Shown: in pieces, positions 7,910 through 14,674 of the stretch
How the letters are laid out: each line of letters begins with the position of its first letter
Numbering within the stretch: position 1 is the stretch's first letter
NCBI GenBank assembly: GCA_023231065.1
Contig: JALNWE010000071.1
Span: forward strand, 1-14,674
DNA length: 14,674 bases
Direction of reading: 5' to 3'
DNA from: Bacteroidales bacterium
GTDB taxonomy: Bacteria > Bacteroidota > Bacteroidia > Bacteroidales > FEN-979
Notes under the pieces: generated by a model
Databases searched by the model: none
Told to the model about the DNA's origin: nothing
What the model saw: only the letters and a program-made list of their open reading frames with translations
Program-made: the position numbers and the translations under genes

Positions 7910-8764
7910 ATGATTAAAAACCTGGTTGTTTTCTGCAAGTGCCAATCCCGGAAGGATGCGCCGGAATGGATAAAAACTGCCAGATATCTGGAGGGGAGGG
8001 AGGACATCCCGTCGGTTTCCCTGACAGATCTTTGTGGCTGGTGCGCCCTGAGCCCCCAAAGATTTATCAATCTGATCAGCCAGGCAAGCACTGTCCTCAT
8101 TATCGCTTGTCATCCACGGGCCGTTAAACTGTTGCTGCAACAGGCCGGTATTGCTGATCTGAAAAAAATAAAATTCTTCAATCTGTTGGATAACAGCCAT
8201 GAAAAATTGTTTTCTGATCATAAAGATTTCAGGGACCTCCCATTCCGGCCAGGAAAAAAATCGGAAAACAAGAAGTACCTGGCCGGAATGGAACAGGAAT
8301 TGGTTTCCGGGGATCATATCAACGCTGATCCGTTATGGCCGGCCTGGTATCCCGTGATCGACCCGGACCGTTGTAATGCCTGCGGCCAGTGCGCGGATTT
8401 CTGTCTTTTTGGCGTCTATCAGAAGACAAAAGATAAGGTTACGGTTATCAATCCACAGGGTTGTAAAAACAACTGCCCGGCTTGTGCCCGCATCTGCCCC
8501 CGTATAGCTATCGTTTTTCCGAAATATGCCCCCGGCGGACCAATCGGTGGATCTGATTCCATCGACGAAACGCTCGAATTGCAACGTCAGCAGCAGGATT
8601 CCGCTTCAATCCTGGGTAACGATATCTATCAGGCTCTCGAACAACGTAAAATGAAACGCAGATCGGTAATACGCGAAGATGTCATGAAAGAAGCCATCCG
8701 TGAACGCGATGAGAAACTTGGTGCAGGTTCAGGTAAAGACACAAAAAAGAGGAAAGTTGACTGA
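7910..8764 (+). CDS. 2[4Fe-4S] ferredoxin-like protein with extra N-terminal cysteines
   Basis: A 284-residue soluble protein, probably an electron carrier for the next gene's radical SAM enzyme. A ferredoxin domain lies at about 148-205: Cys155, 158, 161 and 165 (CNACGQCADFC), then Cys185, 189, 192 and 196 (CKNNCPACARICP), enough for two [4Fe-4S] clusters. The N-terminal 90 residues hold a small alpha/beta-like domain with Cys9, Cys11, Cys42, Cys45 (LCGWC) and Cys67 (IIACHPRAVKLLL), which could bind a further cluster or form a redox disulfide. The C-terminal 70 residues are charged and probably helical. Start: the ATG at 7910 follows an A-rich leader and lies about 30 bases after the predicted transcription start. 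There is no signal peptide. The next gene begins 53 bases later on the same strand. The ferredoxin call is firm; the partner is inferred from context. Confidence 0.8.
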   Translation: MIKNLVVFCKCQSRKDAPEWIKTARYLEGREDIPSVSLTDLCGWCALSPQRFINLISQASTVLIIACHPRAVKLLLQQAGIADLKKIKFFNLLDNSHEKLFSDHKDFRDLPFRPGKKSENKKYLAGMEQELVSGDHINADPLWPAWYPVIDPDRCNACGQCADFCLFGVYQKTKDKVTVINPQGCKNNCPACARICPRIAIVFPKYAPGGPIGGSDSIDETLELQRQQQDSASILGNDIYQALEQRKMKRRSVIREDVMKEAIRERDEKLGAGSGKDTKKRKVD

Positions 8765-8817
8765 AACAAATGATCGTTGAAAAAATGACAATACAACCAT
8801 TAACCCGTTTATAACCC

Positions 8818-9996
8818 ATGTCTGTCGTCCGTAACTTTTTCCGCTCAGATCCAAAGTGTATCCGGATGTTTTTTATTAACCTGATCTGGAAAGGATTTAA
8901 GACTTTCCGTCAGTTCGACCGGAGGCGGAAGAAAGGCTCGGCTTTTCCTGCTTATCAGTTCATTTCCGTGACAAACCAGTGTAACCTGACCTGCCAGGGG
9001 TGCTGGGTTTCGCAACAAGGAGGCATCCGGCAAATGGAATTTGGCAGACTGAACCGGATCATTCACGACAGCAATGAAAACGGTTCATGGTTTTTTGGTA
9101 TCCTCGGAGGGGAGCCATTGCTTTATCCTAAGCTGACCACCCTTTTTAAAACCCATCCCCGATCCTATTTTCTTCTGTTTACCAATGGTTTATTGTTGAA
9201 TGATGAAATGGCCAAGGATCTTCGCCGATGTTCCAATGTAACGCCCCTGATCAGTTTTGAGGGGGATGAATCGGTTGCCGACATCCGGCGTGGCGGTTCG
9301 GATGTCTTCCGGCGTACCAGCGAAGCCATCAGAACTTCAGTGGCTCACGGGTTGATCACCGGGGTTGCCGTGAGTGTGTGCAAATCAAACATTGATATGG
9401 CGCTCTCGGTTTCCTTTGTCGAAATGCTCCATGAGATGGGAGTTGTTTACCTTTGGTATTACATCTACCGACCCGTCGGAGCGCGGCCTGCTTACGAATT
9501 GTCCCTGTCATCCAAAGAGATCGAACGGCTGAGAAGGTTTATTGTCGATGGCAGGAACCGATTCCCGATTGTGATCATTGATGCCTATTGGGATGATAAA
9601 GGCAATCCTTTTTGCCCCGCTGCCGAAGGATTGAGCCATCATATAACCCCCGCGGGCCACATCGAACCCTGTCCTGTGATCCAGTACTCCTGTGGCATGG
9701 TAAATGATGAAAACCTAAAAGACACTTACGAAAAGTCCGCTTTCCTTCGTTGTGTAAAGGAGGGGATTCATTCAGGGACACGCGGTTGTGTCCTGATGGA
9801 AAACCCTGCATGGGTGGCTGGCCTTGCCGCTGAACTCGGGGCACAGAATAGTTCCGGCTGGCCGGGAATGGAAAAACAGCTCCGGGCCGGCCATTCCGTG
9901 TGCAGCCACGGCTCATGTCCCGTGATCCCTGAAACTAACTGGCTATACAGGATGGCCAAACGAAAAGCGTTTTTTGGTCTTGGCGGATATGGTTAA
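8818..9996 (+). CDS. Radical SAM enzyme with SPASM-like Cys-rich C-terminal domain
   Basis: A 392-residue radical SAM protein. The SAM-cluster motif is CNLTCQGC (Cys55, Cys59, Cys62), followed by GGEP (97-100), which contacts SAM, and the FTNGLLL strand (121-127). The C-terminal part has Cys266, 285, 292, 312, 324, 362 and 367. The stretch TPAGHIEPCPVIQYSCG resembles SPASM/twitch domains that hold an auxiliary [4Fe-4S] cluster. The N-terminus (residues 12-32) is hydrophobic and basic and might contact membrane. Lying between a ferredoxin gene and a prenyl synthase gene, it probably acts on a prenyl or terpenoid lipid, but the reaction (C-C bond formation, methylation, dehydrogenation or other) cannot be read from sequence. 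A peptide-modifying role, common for SPASM proteins, is less likely because no small precursor-peptide gene is seen nearby. The next gene starts 14 bases downstream. Confidence 0.85.
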   Translation: MSVVRNFFRSDPKCIRMFFINLIWKGFKTFRQFDRRRKKGSAFPAYQFISVTNQCNLTCQGCWVSQQGGIRQMEFGRLNRIIHDSNENGSWFFGILGGEPLLYPKLTTLFKTHPRSYFLLFTNGLLLNDEMAKDLRRCSNVTPLISFEGDESVADIRRGGSDVFRRTSEAIRTSVAHGLITGVAVSVCKSNIDMALSVSFVEMLHEMGVVYLWYYIYRPVGARPAYELSLSSKEIERLRRFIVDGRNRFPIVIIDAYWDDKGNPFCPAAEGLSHHITPAGHIEPCPVIQYSCGMVNDENLKDTYEKSAFLRCVKEGIHSGTRGCVLMENPAWVAGLAAELGAQNSSGWPGMEKQLRAGHSVCSHGSCPVIPETNWLYRMAKRKAFFGLGGYG

Positions 9997-10010
9997 ACAA
10001 TTGCTGAACG

Positions 10011-11600
10011 ATGCTCATGAAAAAGGCTACTATATCATTACTCATCCCTGAGGAGATAAAGATCCGGAACGAGATCCGCGAAAAGGTTGATGACTTTTTT
10101 ATCACCCACCCTTTCTGGCCGCCGGTTACCTGGGATCAACTTACCGTTTTTGCTGAACAATTGATTGGTGAAAACGAATGGGATGAGTCCAATCTTGGGT
10201 TCGTCATGCTCTGTTGCGGAAACGCAATATGGAGAAAAATCATGGAGACAATCCCTTACCAGAGAAGGATCTTATTGCTTCCACAGTGTTTGAAGAACAG
10301 TCAATTGTGCCAGGCCGATATGGATAATATCGGATTGTTGTGCAACAACTGCGGCAACTGTTCAATTTCTGAGATCCTACATAAAGCAGAAGATCTGGGC
10401 TATGTGACGGTGGTAAGCGAAGGAACCGCTATAACTACCAGACTGATCGAAAGCGGGAAGGTGGATGCCGTAATCGGTGTCAGTTGTATGGATGTCTTGC
10501 AGAAAATGTTCCGGTCGGTAAACAAATTCGCAGTGCCTGGGATCGGGATCCCTTTATTGAACAGCGGATGTAAAGATACCAAAGCCGACCCGGACTGGAT
10601 CATGCAGGAAATCTGCCGTTTCCATGAAGGTCCATCTGTCCGCCTCCTCAATCTGAACCACCTCCGGAAGAGGATCGGATCGGTTTTCGTAAAAGATAAA
10701 CTACGGCAGATGCTGGTATCCGGTAAAGACGACACGATGAGGATCGCGATCGGGTCCCTGATGGCAGGAGGCCATCGTATCAGACCATTTATTGCGATAC
10801 TCACTTACCATGCTTTCTGCAAACAGCCAGACGATTTACTTCTGGACCGCCTGGCATTGTCGGTGGAGTGTTTTCATAAAGCCTCGCTGATCCATGACGA
10901 TATCGAGGATGATGATCCGTTGCGGTATGGAAAGCAGACAATTCATGCGCGTTATGGAGCAGCCGTTGCCATCAATGCCGGAGATCTGATGATTGGCGAG
11001 GGGTACCGTCTTATCATAGAAAGCGGATTACCGGCAGATATGATAAAGACGTGTATCAAAGAAATCACCTCGGGACACAGGGCCATGACACTTGGCCAGG
11101 GGGCTGAATTACTCGCTGCCAAAGAGAAAAGGGTCCTTTCATTACAGGAAATGCTGAAGATCTTTGAGAATAAAAGCGCTTCGGCTTTCAGGGTATCGTT
11201 CCTTCTTGGAGGTATCATGGGTGGCGCGGATTCAAAAACCCTCGAACTATTAAGCAAGTTTAGCTATTTTACAGGCATTGCATACCAGATTATGGATGAC
11301 CTGAAGGATTATTCAGGGGAAAACGGGGACATCAGGTTCCGGAAACCTTCTGTTCTTATGGCTATGATGATGAGCAAATTATCACAGAATGAAAAGTCAG
11401 TCATGAAACAGGCATTTATTGAGGGAAATATTAACCTGATCTACCTTTACCTGGAAAATTATAAAGCCAGGAACCACTGTGTGGAACTGTTAAAGGATTA
11501 TATCAACCGGGCGAAGGAGAGCCTTGATAATCTTGCGAATTTGGGACTGAAACTGGCGCTTCATGAGATTCTTGGAAAAATTTTCGACAAATATATCTGA
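10011..11600 (+). CDS. DUF116-like domain fused to a polyprenyl diphosphate synthase
   Basis: A 529-residue fusion. Residues about 60-195 look like DUF116: ILLLPQCLKNSQLC (Cys93, Cys100), LLCNNCGNCSI (Cys111, 114, 117), VIGVSC (Cys159) and NSGCKDT (Cys187), a Cys pattern suggesting a metal or Fe-S site. Residues about 225-500 are a trans-prenyl diphosphate synthase that should extend an allylic diphosphate with isopentenyl diphosphate. It has GGHRIRP, the first Asp-rich motif DDIED (296-300), GQGAE, and the second, DDLKD (429-433). The residue five before the first motif is Ala291, with Ser292 next, so no large aromatic stopper is seen and the product may be C20 or longer. The start could be 10011 or the ATG at 10017. 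Its 3' end overlaps the next gene by 38 bases if that gene starts at 11563. Synthase activity is well supported; the role of the fused domain is unknown. Confidence 0.87.
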   Translation: MLMKKATISLLIPEEIKIRNEIREKVDDFFITHPFWPPVTWDQLTVFAEQLIGENEWDESNLGFVMLCCGNAIWRKIMETIPYQRRILLLPQCLKNSQLCQADMDNIGLLCNNCGNCSISEILHKAEDLGYVTVVSEGTAITTRLIESGKVDAVIGVSCMDVLQKMFRSVNKFAVPGIGIPLLNSGCKDTKADPDWIMQEICRFHEGPSVRLLNLNHLRKRIGSVFVKDKLRQMLVSGKDDTMRIAIGSLMAGGHRIRPFIAILTYHAFCKQPDDLLLDRLALSVECFHKASLIHDDIEDDDPLRYGKQTIHARYGAAVAINAGDLMIGEGYRLIIESGLPADMIKTCIKEITSGHRAMTLGQGAELLAAKEKRVLSLQEMLKIFENKSASAFRVSFLLGGIMGGADSKTLELLSKFSYFTGIAYQIMDDLKDYSGENGDIRFRKPSVLMAMMMSKLSQNEKSVMKQAFIEGNINLIYLYLENYKARNHCVELLKDYINRAKESLDNLANLGLKLALHEILGKIFDKYI

Positions 11601-12480
11601 ATTCTTTCCTCATTTCCGGGGTCTGAACAAAGGTTTTGCCATGCTGGATGAAAACTCCCAGGAAGAAGTACGAATGTGGATTATTTCACAACAAAACGGG
11701 ATGGGCGGATTTCCTGACCGTGGCAGTAAATGTGATCTTTACTATACCCTTTTCGGTTTTTTCCTGGCAGATGCCCTGAAACTGGATACCGCGATGAACA
11801 AGTTAAAATCATATATAAACATAATTGAACAACAGCCGGTCCAAAGTAATATAGAATTGTTCTGCCTGGCCATTCTTCATGCTTCACTCTTTCCTCATGA
11901 CGCGGGGACAGACTCGTATATCAGAAAAATAAGGAAGATCAGTAAAAATGGAAAGGCGCTGAAGGACAACTATTCATCATTCCTGATAATCCTGTCACTG
12001 TTCTATCTGCGCGACTATACCGGCGCCGTCGGGATGTTAAAATCCCTTGCACATAAAAACGGCGAAACAGCTACCGGCGAAACAGGGGATTCCAAACCGG
12101 CTCCTGTAATTGCAGCACAACAGATTTTGTTGTTCATGAAATCGATGTTGCCATCCGGAATGAAAAGTAATTCTTTTTCAGGTTCGTGGGATAATGGAGC
12201 CAAGCCAGCGAAGATCCTTTCGTTCTACAATGGAAATGGAGGGTTTTCTGCAACGACCGACGCCCCGGGGCCCGACTTGTTATCAACCGCTGTGGCTCTC
12301 TTCACCCTGAAATTTATCGGATATGACCTGGGTTTGTTACGTCCGGATTGTTTGAATTTTGTCGGTGAATTGTACCAGGACGGGGGATTCAGATCCTGTG
12401 CCCTGGATAATAAGACCGATGTGGAATATACTTTTTACGGTTTGCTTGCGCTGGGTTCACTGGCTCAGGAATTAAAATGA
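11563..12480 (+). CDS. Prenyltransferase/squalene-cyclase repeat protein without DxDD (protein prenyltransferase beta-subunit-like)
   Basis: A 305-residue alpha-barrel protein of the superfamily that includes protein prenyltransferase beta subunits and triterpene cyclases. Repeats with Gln/Gly-rich turns are visible: ISQQNGMGGFPDRG (41-54), YNGNGGFSATTDAPGPD (222-238) and YQDGGFRSCALDNKTDVEYT (271-290), each followed by a hydrophobic helix. There is no DxDD, so it should not be a protonating class II cyclase, and I cannot identify a full set of zinc ligands of eukaryotic prenyltransferases. It may bind a prenyl chain, assist the downstream cyclase, or be an unusual enzyme. Two starts are possible: ATG 11563 (38-base overlap with the synthase gene) or ATG 11641, which has AAAGG seven bases upstream and begins just before the first repeat. 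Residues 166-175 hold a short duplicated linker (GETATGETGD). Confidence 0.72.
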   Translation: MRFLEKFSTNISEFFPHFRGLNKGFAMLDENSQEEVRMWIISQQNGMGGFPDRGSKCDLYYTLFGFFLADALKLDTAMNKLKSYINIIEQQPVQSNIELFCLAILHASLFPHDAGTDSYIRKIRKISKNGKALKDNYSSFLIILSLFYLRDYTGAVGMLKSLAHKNGETATGETGDSKPAPVIAAQQILLFMKSMLPSGMKSNSFSGSWDNGAKPAKILSFYNGNGGFSATTDAPGPDLLSTAVALFTLKFIGYDLGLLRPDCLNFVGELYQDGGFRSCALDNKTDVEYTFYGLLALGSLAQELK

Positions 12481-12547
12481 AATACTATTTAATCAATCAT
12501 TGGTAATATTGTAAAAAGATGATCTTTCACCCAGCCTTATTCCCTTT

Positions 12548-14344
12548 ATGTTAATGAACCGGATTGATTTAGGACAAAGGTTCAACCATCTTTCCGGAAT
12601 ACTGAAATCGGAATTGACAAGCCAGGGATTCTGGACCGGAGAGTTATCGCCAAGTGCGCTTGCAACAGCTGTTTCAATTGTTGCCCTCCAACTGGGCGAT
12701 CCGGAACAGTCGCGTGAAAGGATTGATTGTGGCGCCAATTGGTTGATCGATATTATAAATAAGGATGGCGGCTTCGGTGATACACCGGGAAGCCTGAGTA
12801 ATGTCAGCGCCACACTGCTTGTTTACAGTGCATTGAATTTCTGTGCTGCCGGGAAACCAGGCATACCAACGATCCTGAAGCAAATTGAACATTATCTTGA
12901 TACGCAGGGGATAGCAGTGCATTCGACCGCGATAGTATCCTCAATCCTTGATTATTACGGGAAGGATTACACTTTTTCCCTGCCGATCCTTTCGATGCTT
13001 GTAATCTGCCGGGTACTCCGGACAGAAGCCCTGGAACAGATCCCCCGGCTACCCTTTGAACTAACATTATTACCCGCGCGCTTGTATAGGTTCTTTAACC
13101 TCCAGGTGGTAAGCTATGCCATTCCAGCCCTTGTTGCTGTTGGAATTTACTTGTTTAAACACAAACGCGGATCCGGTCCGGTTACTTCGTTTATCAGAAC
13201 CCGGGCAATTGCACCAGCCTTACGGAAATTATTACTGATGATGCCCGAAAGCGGTGGGTTTCTCGAAGCTATTCCTTTAACGGCTTTTGTATCAATGTGC
13301 CTGATCCAGTCAGGTTTCCCCGATCATACGGTGGTGGTGAAAGGCCTCGGTTTTCTGAAAAACCTTCAGCGTTCCGGTGGAAGCTGGCCAATTGACACAA
13401 ACCTGTCAACATGGGTGACAACCCTGGCTATAAAAGCCTACGGAAGACGCATTCATGAGGTCCTGGATAAAGAACAAAAAGACAAATTACGTTCCTACCT
13501 GATCGGGAACCAATACAAACTTCCCCATCCGTTCAACCATGCCCGGCCGGGAGGCTGGGGATGGACTTCCTTTTCAGGATCCGTACCCGATGCTGATGAC
13601 ACCGCAGGGGCCATTCTTGGATTAATGGAATTAGACCCGGATGATGAACAGGTGAAAATAGCCATCCTGCGCGGTTGCTACTGGCTTGCTTATCTTCAGA
13701 ACCATGATGGGGGGTTACCTACCTTTTGCAAAGGTTGGGGACGATTGCCTTTCGACCGGAGTTGTGCCGATCTTACCGGTCACGCACTGTTGGCATGGAT
13801 CCTGGTTGCTGAAAAATATAAGGGACAATTGCAACCCTCAATCCTTCGAAAGCTGAACCGGCATGCCTGCCGCGCTATCCGTTTCCTGGAAAAGGAACAA
13901 CGATCTGATGGATCGTGGCTTCCCTTATGGTTCGGGAACCAGTCGACCATCGATAAATCGAACCCGGTTTACGGAACTGGCCGTGTCATGACCTATCTTC
14001 GGGATGCAACCAACTGTAAAACCCTCGGCAATGAACTGCGGAAACGCATCGAGCGCTTGTTAATCGCCGCCGGACAATATATTTTACATCAGCAAAATGA
14101 AGATGGTAGCTGGGGAGGGCAAAAAGGAATTGACGGTACTATTGAGGAAACTGCCCTTGCCATCTGTTCCCTTTTACATGATAACAATAGTATGGATAAC
14201 AGAGGGTTTGAGTGGTTGGAGCATGAATTTACGAACCACGGACTAACCCCGCACCCGATCGGTTTGTACTTTGCCACGTTATGGTACTACGAAAAAATAT
14301 ATCCACTGGTATTTTATCTTGAAGCATTACGCAGGGCCACCTGA
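12548..14344 (+). CDS. Squalene-hopene-cyclase-like class II terpene cyclase
   Basis: A 598-residue class II terpene cyclase, which should protonate and cyclise a linear polyprenyl substrate at the membrane surface. The catalytic motif is VPDADDTAGA, with Asp348, Asp350 and Asp351 forming DxDD. QW-type repeats are spread along it: INKDGGFGD (70-78), LQRSGGSWP (273-281), LQNHDGGLPTF (383-393), EQRSDGSWLPLWFG (450-463) and QQNEDGSWGGQKG (515-527). The block CKGWGRLPFDRSCADLTGHA (394-413) is close to the hallmark of squalene-hopene cyclases and relatives. Residues 187-203 (VVSYAIPALVAVGIYLF) are hydrophobic and may be the monotopic membrane contact. It is shorter than typical squalene-hopene cyclases (about 630-720 residues) and longer than many bacterial diterpene cyclases. 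No squalene synthase gene lies nearby, so substrate (squalene, C20 or longer prenyl diphosphate or alcohol) is open. The start at 12548 is the first ATG after an in-frame TAA at 12512. Confidence 0.88.
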   Translation: MLMNRIDLGQRFNHLSGILKSELTSQGFWTGELSPSALATAVSIVALQLGDPEQSRERIDCGANWLIDIINKDGGFGDTPGSLSNVSATLLVYSALNFCAAGKPGIPTILKQIEHYLDTQGIAVHSTAIVSSILDYYGKDYTFSLPILSMLVICRVLRTEALEQIPRLPFELTLLPARLYRFFNLQVVSYAIPALVAVGIYLFKHKRGSGPVTSFIRTRAIAPALRKLLLMMPESGGFLEAIPLTAFVSMCLIQSGFPDHTVVVKGLGFLKNLQRSGGSWPIDTNLSTWVTTLAIKAYGRRIHEVLDKEQKDKLRSYLIGNQYKLPHPFNHARPGGWGWTSFSGSVPDADDTAGAILGLMELDPDDEQVKIAILRGCYWLAYLQNHDGGLPTFCKGWGRLPFDRSCADLTGHALLAWILVAEKYKGQLQPSILRKLNRHACRAIRFLEKEQRSDGSWLPLWFGNQSTIDKSNPVYGTGRVMTYLRDATNCKTLGNELRKRIERLLIAAGQYILHQQNEDGSWGGQKGIDGTIEETALAICSLLHDNNSMDNRGFEWLEHEFTNHGLTPHPIGLYFATLWYYEKIYPLVFYLEALRRAT

Positions 14345-14442
14345 TCTAAAAGCCGACACCACTATTTATGAACAATATGGGTTAATTTACGATATTTGCC
14401 TATGGTGAAATTTTTTAAATTGATCTTAAACATTACCGACGC

Positions 14443-14674
14443 GTGAAAACAATCGGAATCGATATCGGCAGTTCTTTCATTAAAGCTGTGGTTTACGATG
14501 CTGCAACGGGGCACTGTCTTTCAAAAGCCCAAGCGCCTGCTATCGAAATGCCCATCAAAGCCTACCATAAGGGTTGGGCAGAACAAGCGCCCGAAATGTG
14601 GTGGGACAATGCCAGGCTGGCTGTCATCGAAGCTATTGGCCGCTGCAAGGTATGTGCCATGGATATCGCTGCCA
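14443..14674 (+). CDS. xylB: FGGY-family carbohydrate kinase, xylulokinase-like, N-terminal fragment (continues past window)
   Basis: The first 77 codons of a sugar kinase. The N-terminal phosphate-binding strand-turn-strand reads TIGIDIGSSFIKAVVYDAAT, followed by HKGWAEQAPEMWWDN, a pairing typical of xylulokinases, which phosphorylate D-xylulose to D-xylulose 5-phosphate. Translation appears to start at GTG: the frame has a stop at 14416-14418 and no ATG between that stop and the GTG, and the conserved domain begins two codons after it. It lies 98 bases after the cyclase gene. The weak -7-like GATATTTG at 14391-14398 (one mismatch, no -33) could be its promoter. Nothing links it to terpenoid synthesis, so it probably marks the cluster's right boundary. 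Family is firm; xylulose as substrate is likely but not proven from this fragment. Confidence 0.8.
   Translation, partial: MKTIGIDIGSSFIKAVVYDAATGHCLSKAQAPAIEMPIKAYHKGWAEQAPEMWWDNARLAVIEAIGRCKVCAMDIAA

Noticed and set aside
7687..8317. Minus-strand reading frames of 137 and 162 codons opposite the ferredoxin gene
   Set aside because: They lie antisense to a gene with clear ferredoxin motifs, show no recognisable domain, and have no promoter or A-rich start; they are frame shadows.
8770..8814. 14-codon frame between the ferredoxin and radical SAM genes, considered as a precursor peptide for the SPASM-like enzyme
   Set aside because: Too short, no cysteine, no leader/core layout, and it fills a gap that chance could explain.
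12059..12090. Imperfect 15-base tandem duplication (GGCGAAACAG twice) in the repeat-fold protein gene
   Set aside because: Only two copies, in frame, giving a flexible linker (GETATGETGD); no sign of a mobile or regulatory element.
7910..14344. Standard hopanoid (hpn) operon
   Set aside because: The cyclase and a radical SAM gene are present, but HpnC/D/E and squalene synthase are missing, and the radical SAM protein has a SPASM-like C-terminus and a prenyl synthase fusion as neighbour.

Overview
The window looks like chromosomal DNA of a Bacteroidota (Bacteroidetes) bacterium. The first three large proteins each end in a type A C-terminal sorting domain of the type IX secretion system (YPNP near its start, a terminal KL/KKI-type strand). 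Two divergent promoters carry the Bacteroidetes -7 element TAnnTTTG, and several starts follow A-rich leaders without a Shine-Dalgarno sequence.

Left part (1-7667), secreted enzymes: the C-terminal part of a GH53 endo-beta-1,4-galactanase on the + strand converges on two minus-strand genes. The first of these in transcription order is a 1618-residue papain-type cysteine protease with a long beta-sandwich tail, a dockerin-like segment, a cohesin-like domain and a sorting domain. The second is a NodB-like (polysaccharide deacetylase fold) protein with an altered metal site. All three should be exported and anchored or released by the type IX system.

Middle (7668-7909): a 242-base divergent control region. 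It has one convincing + strand promoter and one matching -7 element on the minus strand.

Right part (7910-14344), a five-gene + strand cluster, probably one operon, of cytoplasmic or membrane-facing proteins without signal peptides. In order: a 2[4Fe-4S] ferredoxin-like protein; a radical SAM enzyme with a Cys-rich C-terminal domain; a fusion of a Cys-rich DUF116-like domain to a polyprenyl diphosphate synthase; a small protein of the prenyltransferase/squalene-cyclase repeat fold without a catalytic Asp motif; and a squalene-hopene-cyclase-like class II cyclase with an intact DxDD. No squalene or phytoene synthase is present. The simplest reading is a polycyclic terpenoid or polyprenyl-lipid pathway: the synthase makes a linear prenyl chain, the DxDD enzyme cyclises it by protonation, and the radical SAM enzyme with its ferredoxin makes a further radical modification. 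I know of no characterised pathway with exactly this set, so this is the best candidate here for an undescribed system.

Right edge (14443-14674): the start of an FGGY sugar kinase, most like xylulokinase, beginning at GTG and cut by the window end. No RNA genes, CRISPR arrays or insertion sequences were found, and no gene-free stretch exceeds 300 bases.
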